The position numbers and the translations under genes were made by a program. The notes below the pieces were generated by a model. The model searched no databases, was not told the origin of the DNA, and saw nothing but the letters and a program-made list of their open reading frames with translations. From an uncultured Methylococcaceae bacterium (GTDB taxonomy: Bacteria; Pseudomonadota; Gammaproteobacteria; Methylococcales; Methylococcaceae): a stretch of DNA of 19,217 bases. Location: NCBI GenBank assembly GCA_903910005.1, contig CAIVXW010000169.1, forward strand, positions 1-19,217. The letters are read 5' to 3'. This document shows, in pieces, positions 1 through 7,195 of the stretch. Position 1 is the stretch's first letter. Each line of letters opens with the position of its first letter.

Positions 1-11
1 CAGTTTTTGCT

Positions 12-17
12 GTAAAA
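12..17 (+). promoter_or_regulatory. possible -10 element of the large RTX/Calx-beta gene
   Basis: TAAAAT differs from the sigma-70 -10 consensus at one position and lies 51 nt before the start codon at 69. The matching -35 would fall outside the window, so only half of the promoter could be examined. This is a weak call. Confidence 0.2.
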
Positions 18-68
18 TCCGCTACGTTCGGTTCCACTGATTTTCAACGTTTCCAGGGAGCTTTTGTT

Positions 69-3000
69 ATGGCTACGCTCACCGGCACCCCCAACCACGA
101 CAAGAAAAAAGGCACGGCCCAGGCCGATTCCATGAGTGGCCTGGCCGGTAATGACACACTGTCCGGCTTGTCCGGCAACGATACCCTCCTGGGTGGCATC
201 GGTACTGATTCACTCGACGGCGGTACCGACAACGACCGGCTCATGGGCGATGTCGGCAACGACACGCTACTCGGCGGGGCCGGGAATGACTACCTGGACG
301 GTGGGGCCGACAACGACAAACTCGACGGCGGGGCCGGGGCGGATACGCTCGATGGCGGCACCGGAACCGATGCCATGAGCGGCGGTGACGGTGATGATCT
401 CTACCGGGTTGACAACATCGCTGACAAACTCACGGAAGCCGCCAAGGCCACCAGCGGCATCGACACGGTGGAGAGTTCCATTGATTTCACCCTGCCGCTC
501 AATATCGAACACCTGATTCTGACCGGCCTGGCCGGGCTTAAGGCGATGGGTAACGCCCTCGCCAACAGAATTACCGGTAACGCCGGCGACAACCTGCTGG
601 ACGGCGGCAATGGGTTCGATACCCTCATCGGTGGGGCCGGGGATGACACCCTGATCGGCGGCATCGGGTTCGATCAACTCACCGGTGGCGACGGCTCCGA
701 CACCTATCAGGTCAGCAGCACCGAAGACACCCTCCTCGAAACAGCCAAAGGCGGGGATCAGGACGTGGTGGAGAGCAGCGTCAGCTACACGCTGGCAAGC
801 TATCTGGAGGTGCTGACCCTGACCGGCAAAGGCTCAATCAGCGGCACCGGTAACGAACTGGCCAATACGCTGGAAGGCAACGGGTCGGACAACACCCTGA
901 ACGGAGAGGTCGGCAATGACACCCTGCGCGGTAATGCCGGAGACGACACCCTGCAAGGCGGGGCCGGAGATGACGAGATGGATGGCGGCGAGGGCGATGA
1001 TGCAGTGATTTATCCCGGTAACAAGGCCGACTACAAAATCCATCTGGATGAAGGCAGTCAAACCTGGGTGGTCGAGGACATCAACGGCAGACGCGGTGAC
1101 AGGCTTGATGAAGGCACCGACCGGCTGAGGAATGTGGAAACCCTCCGGTTTGCCGACGGACCCTATTTGCCGGGCCAGGGTTTGCCTGGTTTGACTGTGG
1201 GCAACATCAGCCTGGCTGAAGGCCAGACAGGGACACAAAATGCCACGTTTAGCTTCACACTGTCTGAGCCTCCCCGTGAGACGGCCACGGTAGACTACGC
1301 CACACTGGATGACACCGCCCAGGCGGGTTCTGACTACATCGCCGAACAGGGCACCCTGACTTTTGAGGAAGGTCAGACCGAACAAAAGCTGAAAATCAGC
1401 GTTTTGGGCGATACAAATCTGGAACCCGATGAAACTTTTTTGCTGCGCCTGAGCAATCCGGTTGGGCTCGCACCGACCCTCTCCGAGGTGACAGCGACCA
1501 TCGTCAACGACGAATCGCCCAGTCTGGCCATTGAAAGTGAAAGCCTCAATGTCAGCGTTGCCGAAGGCAAAGGCGGCGACAACCGCATCCTGCTGAAAGT
1601 CAGCCTGTCGCAAACCAGCAGCCAGCCGGTCAGCGTGCAATATGCCAGTGCCCCGGGCGGCACGGCTACCGCCGGGATTGATTACGCGGCCCTCACAGGC
1701 ACGCTGACGTTCGCCCCCAATACCAGCACTCAAACCATCCCCGTCACGATCAAGGGCGATACCGAGGTTGAAAACGACGAGTATTTCCGGGTCGTTCTCA
1801 GCAACCCGCAAAATGCCCGGCTTGATACCACGGCGGGCAGTGCCACGATCACCGTTCGTGCGGATGACCGGCTGGCCTTGCGTATTCAGAGTGACCAGAC
1901 AGGCCGATTGAAAGTGGGCGACACACCCACCCTCACCCTGACGTTCAGCGACACTCCCAAAGGATTTACCGCCAGCGACCTCAGCGTCTCCGGTGGCGGG
2001 ATCGACAGGTTCCGGGCACTCAGCGACACACAATACACCGCCCGCTTTGTACCCACGGCGAACCAGAACCAGCTCACGGCCCGCATCAGCGTCGCTGCCG
2101 CCACCTACACCGACCGACTCAACCAACCCGGCCCGGCCAGTAACCTGCTGACATTCAGCGGCGACACCCTGGCTCCGGGACTCACCCTCAGCAGCGACAA
2201 AACCAGCCTGAAAGCCGGTGAAACGGCCACGCTCAGTTTCCGCTTCAGCGAAGTCCCCACCGGCTTTGATGCCAGTGACATCACGGTCAGTGGCGGCACT
2301 CTTGGCACCTTGAGCGGCAGTGATCTAAGCTACACCGCGCCTTTCACCCTCACAGCCGCCAGCAGCAGCCTCAGTGTGGCGGCCGGCAGTTATGCCGATA
2401 TGGCAGGCAATCCCGGCCCGGCCAGCAACAGCCTGAGCCTGCGCCGCGAGCAACCCGCACTCCCCACCCTCACCATCACGGAGGCAACCGTAACTGAAGG
2501 CCAGAGCGGAGCCCGTTTCGCCACCCTGAACCTGAGCCTTTCAGCCGCCGTCGACCCGATCGTCACGGTCAATTACGCCACCCGGGACGATACCGCTCAG
2601 GCCGGATCAGACTATCTGGCCAGCAACAATGTCGTGAGCTTCGCCCCCGGTCAACGCACCGCAACCCTGCAAATTCCAATACTGGGTGACACCCTGCTTG
2701 AGCCGGATGAACGCTTCACCGTGCAACTGAGCGATGCCAGCAACGCCCTCATCAGCCACACCGCCAGCCGTGCCAGCGTCGTCATCCGCAATGACGACCA
2801 ACCGCCCCTGCCGGACATCAGCATCGCATCACTGCGTCAGGCCGAGGGCAATACGGCTGCTTATGTCAACCTCAGCCTGCGTTTAAGCAGTACCGCCAGC
2901 CAGCCGGTGACGGTCAATTACACGACGCAGGATGGCAGTGCCAAAGCCGGAGTGGATTACACCGCCAGTCAGGGCAGTGTCACCTTCACCCCCGGCCAAA

Positions 3001-4124
3001 CCCGCCAAACCCTGAGCCTGCTGGTACTGGGCGACACCGGGGTGGAGCCGGATGAACGCTTTCAAGTCACACTGGCTAGCCCACTCAATGCCGCGCTGGC
3101 CACCCACAGCAGCGCGACCGTAACGCTGACGAATGACGATGCGGCAGCCATTCAGCCCACCCTTGCCATCAGCGGTACCCGCGTCAACGAAGGCCAGAGC
3201 GGCGTGACCAGTGCCAGCCTGACAGTCAGCCTGTCGGCGGCGGCCAGCCAGCCGGTCAGCGTCAACTACAGCATCGTCAACGGCACCGCTTTAGCCGGGT
3301 CGGACTACCAGGCCAGCAGCGGCACGCTCAGCTTCGCTCCCGGCCAAACCAGCCAGACGATTTCGATTCCGGTCATCGGTGATACCACGGTGGAACCGGA
3401 TGAAAATTTCCAGGTACAACTGAGCAACCCGCAGAATGCCAACCTCAGCACCACCCGCAGTGCCCTCATCGATCTGCTCAACGACGATACCATTCAATTC
3501 GGCAATTACACCCAAGGCCAGGCAGTAATCAACCTGGGCAAGAATTACGGCAAACTGATTCATCCGGTGCAGGTAGATGGCGGTCGCTGGTTTTACTTTT
3601 GGGATGTGTCGGGGGATGGCACCCGTTCCAGTACCCAGGGCGCGGGCTATGCCAATAGGTACGATTTTGTGACTCACGACTGGCTGGATACCATCTTCCA
3701 GCAGGATGTAAACGGGCGACTGGAGGGCGAGAACGGGGCACCGGTGGTGTACAACGATGGCGATACCGACAACACCTACCGCTTCGCCACGCTTAATGGG
3801 GTGAAACTGGCGTTGCCCACGATCGGCAATGGCGTAGATCGTATTGTTTACGGTGAAGAGGGTCACGGTTATCAAAACGGCACGGCAGTCAGCGGCACCG
3901 CCAGTAACCCCACCTACGACGATTACCTGGCGATTTGGGATGCCTACAACGGCACCGGGACAGGGACGGGCGATTACGGCACGCCGGGGGGCTGGCACGA
4001 CACCTACGGTTACTGGTCGGCCACTCCCTCGGCGTCGGGCCACGCCTTCGTCAGCCTCGGCACTGGCAACGGGACCGTCACCTACGACGGCATCAGCTAT
4101 TACGTCGCGGTTGAGGTGTGGTGA
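69..4124 (+). CDS. large RTX / Calx-beta repeat calcium-binding surface or secreted protein
   Basis: Encodes 1351 residues. The start is supported by AGGGAG at 55-60, eight bases before the ATG. There is no N-terminal signal peptide: after a short Lys-rich leader, glycine/aspartate nonapeptides (type GGAGNDTLx) begin near residue 22. RTX blocks lie at about 22-110, 168-213 and 268-313, separated by two copies of an RTX-associated spacer (VESSxxxTL...LTLTG) and followed by a module ending NVETLRFADG (318-364). Five Calx-beta modules follow (about 375-482, 486-600, 799-910, 914-1024, 1029-1140), with two Ig-like modules (602-697, 700-793) between the second and third. The last 210 residues form a separate domain with THDWLDTIF, LAIWDAYNGTGTGTG and YWSATPSASGHAFVSL. 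Known family behaviour: RTX repeats bind calcium and usually mark type I secretion substrates; Calx-beta arrays occur in adhesins. A secreted or cell-surface adhesin is inferred. No secretion ATPase or adaptor gene is adjacent. The gene ends at an intrinsic terminator. Confidence 0.9.
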   Translation: MATLTGTPNHDKKKGTAQADSMSGLAGNDTLSGLSGNDTLLGGIGTDSLDGGTDNDRLMGDVGNDTLLGGAGNDYLDGGADNDKLDGGAGADTLDGGTGTDAMSGGDGDDLYRVDNIADKLTEAAKATSGIDTVESSIDFTLPLNIEHLILTGLAGLKAMGNALANRITGNAGDNLLDGGNGFDTLIGGAGDDTLIGGIGFDQLTGGDGSDTYQVSSTEDTLLETAKGGDQDVVESSVSYTLASYLEVLTLTGKGSISGTGNELANTLEGNGSDNTLNGEVGNDTLRGNAGDDTLQGGAGDDEMDGGEGDDAVIYPGNKADYKIHLDEGSQTWVVEDINGRRGDRLDEGTDRLRNVETLRFADGPYLPGQGLPGLTVGNISLAEGQTGTQNATFSFTLSEPPRETATVDYATLDDTAQAGSDYIAEQGTLTFEEGQTEQKLKISVLGDTNLEPDETFLLRLSNPVGLAPTLSEVTATIVNDESPSLAIESESLNVSVAEGKGGDNRILLKVSLSQTSSQPVSVQYASAPGGTATAGIDYAALTGTLTFAPNTSTQTIPVTIKGDTEVENDEYFRVVLSNPQNARLDTTAGSATITVRADDRLALRIQSDQTGRLKVGDTPTLTLTFSDTPKGFTASDLSVSGGGIDRFRALSDTQYTARFVPTANQNQLTARISVAAATYTDRLNQPGPASNLLTFSGDTLAPGLTLSSDKTSLKAGETATLSFRFSEVPTGFDASDITVSGGTLGTLSGSDLSYTAPFTLTAASSSLSVAAGSYADMAGNPGPASNSLSLRREQPALPTLTITEATVTEGQSGARFATLNLSLSAAVDPIVTVNYATRDDTAQAGSDYLASNNVVSFAPGQRTATLQIPILGDTLLEPDERFTVQLSDASNALISHTASRASVVIRNDDQPPLPDISIASLRQAEGNTAAYVNLSLRLSSTASQPVTVNYTTQDGSAKAGVDYTASQGSVTFTPGQTRQTLSLLVLGDTGVEPDERFQVTLASPLNAALATHSSATVTLTNDDAAAIQPTLAISGTRVNEGQSGVTSASLTVSLSAAASQPVSVNYSIVNGTALAGSDYQASSGTLSFAPGQTSQTISIPVIGDTTVEPDENFQVQLSNPQNANLSTTRSALIDLLNDDTIQFGNYTQGQAVINLGKNYGKLIHPVQVDGGRWFYFWDVSGDGTRSSTQGAGYANRYDFVTHDWLDTIFQQDVNGRLEGENGAPVVYNDGDTDNTYRFATLNGVKLALPTIGNGVDRIVYGEEGHGYQNGTAVSGTASNPTYDDYLAIWDAYNGTGTGTGDYGTPGGWHDTYGYWSATPSASGHAFVSLGTGNGTVTYDGISYYVAVEVW
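132..1007 (+). repeat. three blocks of RTX nonapeptide coding repeats
   Basis: Repeats of the type GGxGxDxLx are encoded at about 132-398, 570-707 and 870-1007, giving roughly ten, five and five copies. Between blocks, two homologous spacer segments (residues 131-170 and 230-270) each have VESS, a TL pair, LTLTG and a GN.LAN motif, so the unit duplicated is spacer plus block, not only the nonapeptide. Confidence 0.85.
1191..3488 (+). repeat. array of five Calx-beta modules split by two Ig-like modules
   Basis: Each Calx-beta unit is about 110 residues and shows the same order of motifs: an AEG or NEGQ start, V.Y.T, A..G.DY, G.L.F..GQ, I...GDT..E.DE.F and an N-D-D or N-D-E end. The two middle modules (residues 602-793) share KxGxTxTLxxxFSxxPxGF, DLSV or DITVSGG, and PGPASN, so they are a pair of tandem Ig-like repeats unrelated to Calx-beta. 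Confidence 0.8.
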
Positions 4125-4138
4125 GGTGAGGCGGGGCA

Positions 4139-4197
4139 TTCTTTCTTTGGCTTTTGGATTTTGGCCTTTGAGTTTGTATTTTGTATTTTTTGTCTTT
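4139..4197 (+). repeat. T/G-rich degenerate short-period tract
   Basis: After the stop of the large gene the + strand becomes almost only T and G, with units such as CTTTTGG, ATTTTGG and TATTTTG spaced about 6-8 bases. It contrasts sharply with the GC-rich flanks, has no coding potential and runs straight into the terminator hairpin. Confidence 0.5.
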
Positions 4198-4223
4198 GCC
4201 GCGAAGCGGCCGAAATTTTTTTT
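4198..4223 (+). terminator. intrinsic terminator of the large RTX/Calx-beta gene
   Basis: GCCGC (4198-4202), loop GAA, GCGGC (4206-4210), then five bases and a run of eight T (4216-4223). Upstream TTT can pair with the AAA before the T-run across a small bulge. It begins 73 nt after the stop codon. Confidence 0.8.
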
Positions 4224-4392
4224 GGGTCAGAACACGATTTGTGTTTTGAAGGAGGTGACGAACAGGCTACGACTGAAACCACAGCGGAGTGCATTCCACC
4301 GCCGTTCAAGGCGGTGCCTCATGGGGGCATCGGTTAAGGCTGATATGTCAAAAGGGGCCATGACGTCTAACGGTCGTGCCAGGCCAGGTCGT
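4224..4392. other. non-coding spacer with a 7-bp hairpin between convergent genes
   Basis: 169 nt between the terminator of the large gene and the 3' end of crcB. It contains a perfect CACCGCC / GGCGGTG inverted repeat (4297-4303 and 4310-4316, loop GTTCAA) without a T-run on either strand, a weaker AACAC / GTGTT pair (4231-4245), and an isolated GGAGGTGAC (4250-4258). I see no convincing gene. The hairpin could end crcB transcripts, or the stretch could be a remnant of something larger. Confidence 0.4.
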
Positions 4393-5076
4393 TTATCCCC
4401 GTGCCACCGCCATCCCGGCCCATAGTGACAGGGCACTGGCCAGGGCACTGGCGGCGAACGCAGTTGGCAGGGCGTGATGGGCCGGGTGTGAACCTGACAG
4501 GGCCGGCAGGGTTTGGGTCAGGCCGAGTACGGTCAGCAGGGTCAACAGCACGATAAGGGTGTGGGGGCGGGCACTCGTCACCCACCCGTAACGCAGGAAT
4601 GCCCATTCGGTTGTCAGTCCCAGTACAAACCCCAGTACCACCACCCCCGCGACCCGTATCCAGGCCGAGTCGTCGGCAAACCAGGCCTGCCACTCCAGGC
4701 TGAACAGACGGCGACCCGTCACCAGTCCAACCCAGGTAGCAACGACACAGAGTACCACGCTCAGCGCGGCGTAACTCAGTGCCTTGAGATAACGCCCGTC
4801 TTCCAGTAGCGTAAAGGTTTCGATCGAAAAGGTGGAGAAGGTGGTGTAAGCCCCCAGAAATCCGACCAGCAGGGTGGCGCGACAGGCTGTGGCCTCAGGG
4901 AAACGCAGCAGCAGGAGTTGGGTCAGAAAGCCCATCAGAAAAGAGCCGGATACATTGACGAACAGGGTTCCGTGCGGAAAATCCCGTCCGAGCCAGGCAT
5001 AAATGGCGTTGGCGGTGTGGAAGCGGGCCAAGGCACCCATGGAGCCGCCCAGAGCGATGGCAATGAGGTTTTGCAT
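4393..5076 (-). CDS. crcB: fluoride ion channel/exporter CrcB with C-terminal membrane extension
   Basis: CrcB (Fluc) forms a double-barrelled inner-membrane channel that lets fluoride leave the cell. Residues 1-125 are a complete CrcB: GGSMGALARF (10-19), GTLFVNVSGSFLMGF (36-50) and GFLGAYTTFSTFS (72-84), which carry the conserved pore and sodium-site signatures. The family is usually about 125 residues, but this protein is 227: residues 126-227 add about three hydrophobic segments (139-157, 172-190, 204-224) that I do not recognise. The frame is open throughout with no sign of a frameshift. The ATG lies 17 nt after the mtnA stop, so the two are probably cotranscribed. The Shine-Dalgarno is weak. 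No fluoride riboswitch motif was seen upstream of either gene. Assignment of the N-terminal domain is secure; the role of the extension is unknown. Confidence 0.88.
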   Translation of the reverse strand: MQNLIAIALGGSMGALARFHTANAIYAWLGRDFPHGTLFVNVSGSFLMGFLTQLLLLRFPEATACRATLLVGFLGAYTTFSTFSIETFTLLEDGRYLKALSYAALSVVLCVVATWVGLVTGRRLFSLEWQAWFADDSAWIRVAGVVVLGFVLGLTTEWAFLRYGWVTSARPHTLIVLLTLLTVLGLTQTLPALSGSHPAHHALPTAFAASALASALSLWAGMAVARG

Positions 5077-5093
5077 GGGAAAGACACGGATTG

Positions 5094-6137
5094 TCAGCGC
5101 AGGGACGACAGGGATTCCCGGGCAGGATTGAGTACGACGCCGCGTTCGGTGACGATGGCATCAATCAGTTCATGGGGGGTGACATCAAACACCGGATTCC
5201 AGGCCCGGATCAGGCTGTCTTCGCGCTGGTAGTACTCCGGCAGCAGTTCTGACCCGGCGCGTTCCTCAATTTCGATGGCGTTGCCTGCCGGGGTGTTCCA
5301 GTCGATGGTGGCGGTGGGAGCCACCACCATGAAGCGTACTCCGTGATGCCGGGCGGCGACAGCCAGGGCATAGGTGCCAATTTTGTTGGCAGTGTCTCCG
5401 TTGGCGGCGATCCGGTCGGCACCTACAATCACCCACTGCACCTGGCCCTGACGCATGAGGCAGGCAGCGGCTGAATCGGCAATCAGGGTGGCGGCAATGC
5501 CATCCTGTTCCAGTTCCCAGACGGTTAGTCGGGCTCCCTGCAGCCAGGGACGGGTTTCGGTGGCGTACAGGTTGCGGACACCGCTACTGTAAGCGGTGCG
5601 TACCACTCCCAGGGCGGTGCCAAATCCACCGGTGGCCAGCGAGCCGGTGTTGCAATGGGTCAGTATGCCCCGGGTGTCTTCCAGCAGGGCCGCTCCGAGA
5701 CGGCCCATCTGCTGATTGGCGGCAACGTCGGCGTCGTGAATGCCCTGAGCCGCCGCCAGCAGGGCAGGGCAGGGGTCGCTGTCGTCCAGGGTATCAATGA
5801 CCTGACGCATGCGCTCCAGTGCCCAACACAGGTTGACGGCGGTGGGACGTGAGCGGGCCAGTTCTGCCAGATCGGGTTCGAGGGCGGCCCGCCAGGTCTG
5901 CGGGTTTTCGCCATGACGCTGACGCGCTGCCAGTACTACCCCGTAGGCGGCGGCGATGCCGATGGCAGGAGCTCCCCGTACCTGCATGGTACGAATGGCG
6001 TCGCTGACCTGCGTAGCGGTCTGGTAGCGATGATAGGTGATGGTCGACGGCAATTGGCGTTGATCGAGGATGTTCAGGCTGGCGTCACGCCAGTACAGGG
6101 CCCGAACGTTATCGCGGGTTTCAGGTATTGAGTTCAT
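5094..6137 (-). CDS. mtnA: S-methyl-5-thioribose-1-phosphate isomerase
   Basis: Converts 5-methylthioribose-1-phosphate to 5-methylthioribulose-1-phosphate in the cytoplasm, a step of methionine salvage from methylthioadenosine. The 347 residues match the usual family length. Visible signatures are MQVRGAPAIGIAAAYG (51-66), THCNTGSLATGGFGTALG (160-177) with the likely catalytic Cys162, and GADRIAANGDTANKIGTY (239-256) with the likely catalytic Asp241. It resembles the eIF2B-like isomerase fold, but these motifs fit the isomerase rather than initiation-factor homologues. It is the first gene of a two-gene unit with crcB. No other salvage genes (mtnP, mtnB, mtnC, mtnD) lie in the window, so they must be elsewhere or the pathway differs. 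The Shine-Dalgarno is poor. Confidence 0.95.
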   Translation of the reverse strand: MNSIPETRDNVRALYWRDASLNILDQRQLPSTITYHRYQTATQVSDAIRTMQVRGAPAIGIAAAYGVVLAARQRHGENPQTWRAALEPDLAELARSRPTAVNLCWALERMRQVIDTLDDSDPCPALLAAAQGIHDADVAANQQMGRLGAALLEDTRGILTHCNTGSLATGGFGTALGVVRTAYSSGVRNLYATETRPWLQGARLTVWELEQDGIAATLIADSAAACLMRQGQVQWVIVGADRIAANGDTANKIGTYALAVAARHHGVRFMVVAPTATIDWNTPAGNAIEIEERAGSELLPEYYQREDSLIRAWNPVFDVTPHELIDAIVTERGVVLNPARESLSSLR

Positions 6138-6168
6138 GGGTTTCCGGTCAGAGGGGTGTCAGGTCGGG

Positions 6169-6198
6169 TTGGTGAACGGGGAACTTGTGCCGAATAAT
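6169..6198 (+). promoter_or_regulatory. possible promoter of the small membrane protein gene
   Basis: TTGGTG (6169-6174), an 18-bp spacer and AATAAT (6193-6198) place a start site near 6205, about 30 nt before the ATG at 6237. The -35 matches consensus at only three positions. Confidence 0.3.
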
Positions 6199-6222
6199 CG
6201 GAGTCATCCGGATTTTAAGCAA
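6194..6222 (-). promoter_or_regulatory. possible promoter of mtnA-crcB
   Basis: Read on the - strand, TTGCTT (6222-6217), a 17-bp spacer and GATTAT (6199-6194) lie about 57 nt upstream of the mtnA start. The -10 overlaps the proposed -10 of the divergent gene. Confidence 0.33.
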
Positions 6223-6236
6223 TGGGAGATTACGGT

Positions 6237-6467
6237 ATGTGGCTGGAATTATTCATCTGGGCTTTGATTAACCTGCATCCGGATAAGGTCAGACGGCGTG
6301 CCATGACCTTTCTGGGGTTGAGTTTGCTGATTTTGCTGCCGTTGTTCATCATCAATCTGCAAATGACGCATCGTGGCTTCCGGCCAACCCCGCCGGGTTT
6401 GACCATAGAAGCCGGTGATCCGGCTGAACTGGAAGGGCAGCATCAGTTGGAGGATGATAGTCTTTGA
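6237..6467 (+). CDS. small single-span membrane protein of unknown function
   Basis: Encodes 76 residues beginning MWLELFIWALINL. I chose the ATG at 6237 because GGGAG (6224-6228) is eight bases upstream; the in-frame ATG at 6222 has no ribosome binding site. The N-terminus is hydrophobic, followed by a basic stretch (KVRRR, 17-21), a clear transmembrane segment (about 23-41) and an acidic hydrophilic tail ending EDDSL, so by the positive-inside rule the tail is probably periplasmic. The gene is divergent from mtnA, and its last 25 bases overlap the 3' end of rlmB on the opposite strand. I do not recognise a family. The case for a real gene is the ribosome binding site, the coherent membrane-protein composition and its filling of the gap; conservation could not be tested. 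Confidence 0.6.
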   Translation: MWLELFIWALINLHPDKVRRRAMTFLGLSLLILLPLFIINLQMTHRGFRPTPPGLTIEAGDPAELEGQHQLEDDSL

Positions 6468-7195
6468 CGCAGGGTTTCGTACAGCAGAATGCCGGTGGCG
6501 ACCGACAGGTTCAGGCTTTGCACCTGCCCTTGCATGGGAATGCGAACCAGAAAATCACAATGGTCACGGGTCAGGCGGCGCAGACCCTTGCCTTCTGCTC
6601 CCACCACCAGTACCAGTGGCAGATTCAGATCGGTTTCATACAGGGAGCGGGCTGATTCACCGGCTGCTCCCATGATCCACAGCCCCCGCTCCTTGCAGAG
6701 CGTCAGGGTTCTGACCAGATTGGTTACCTGATAAACCGGAACGGTTTCGGCGGCACCGGAGGCGACCCGGGCTACGGTGGGGGTCAGGCCGACCGATTGA
6801 TCCCGGGTGATGATGACACCCGCAACGCCGACCGCATCGGCAGTTCTGAGACAGGCTCCCAGGTTGTGCGGATCCTGTACCTGATCCAGAGCCAGATAAA
6901 GGCTGCGGGATGTGGTTTGTTCGAGTGCTGCACGCAGGTCGTTTTCGTCCCGCTCTGCGGGTGCGTTCAGTTCCATGACGATGCCTTGATGGTTCAGGCC
7001 TTCCGCCAGGGCATCCAGTTTTTTGCGGAGTGCCGGTTGGGGCACGATACCCCAGTGCATCAGGGTCTGACGCAATTCGGTGAGGCGACGATCCTCGCGC
7101 TTGTCATCCAGCCAGACATTGACGATTTGATCCGGGGTGTTGTTCAGGGCCGCTTCGGCTGCATGCAGGCCAACCACCCGACGTCTGCCTTTCAT
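6443..7195 (-). CDS. rlmB: 23S rRNA (guanosine-2'-O)-methyltransferase RlmB
   Basis: SpoU-family methyltransferase that uses S-adenosylmethionine to 2'-O-methylate a guanosine of 23S rRNA (G2251 in E. coli). At 250 residues it is family length. The N-terminal substrate-binding part begins GRRRVVGLHAAEAAL. The knotted catalytic domain shows all three SpoU motifs: LDQVQDPHNLGACLRTAD (103-120, with Asn111 and Arg117), VVGAEGKGLRR (197-207, Glu201) and IPMQGQVQSLNLSVATG (219-235). The start codon overlaps the rnr stop (ATGA), so it is translationally coupled to rnr, the order also known from E. coli and Pseudomonas. Its 3' end is overlapped by the opposite-strand small membrane gene. Confidence 0.96.
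   Translation of the reverse strand: MKGRRRVVGLHAAEAALNNTPDQIVNVWLDDKREDRRLTELRQTLMHWGIVPQPALRKKLDALAEGLNHQGIVMELNAPAERDENDLRAALEQTTSRSLYLALDQVQDPHNLGACLRTADAVGVAGVIITRDQSVGLTPTVARVASGAAETVPVYQVTNLVRTLTLCKERGLWIMGAAGESARSLYETDLNLPLVLVVGAEGKGLRRLTRDHCDFLVRIPMQGQVQSLNLSVATGILLYETLRQRLSSSN

Noticed and set aside
834..2126. 430-codon open frame on the - strand inside the large RTX/Calx-beta gene
   Set aside because: It lies wholly antisense to a repeat-rich protein with clear domains; its composition follows the repeat pattern and no family motif is visible.
3291..4139. 282-codon - strand open frame covering the C-terminus of the large gene
   Set aside because: The + strand product has coherent Calx-beta and C-terminal domain motifs; the - strand product shows none and starts in the T/G-rich downstream area's edge.
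3844..4425. 193-codon + strand frame spanning the end of the large gene, the terminator and into crcB
   Set aside because: It crosses a terminator and two real genes in other frames, and its translation is low-complexity and Arg-rich.
6222..6236. Upstream ATG for the small membrane protein
   Set aside because: No ribosome binding site precedes it, and GGGAG within these bases is ideally placed for the ATG at 6237.
6138..6236. Possible fluoride riboswitch upstream of mtnA-crcB
   Set aside because: I could not find the conserved pseudoknot elements of the crcB motif in these 99 bases.
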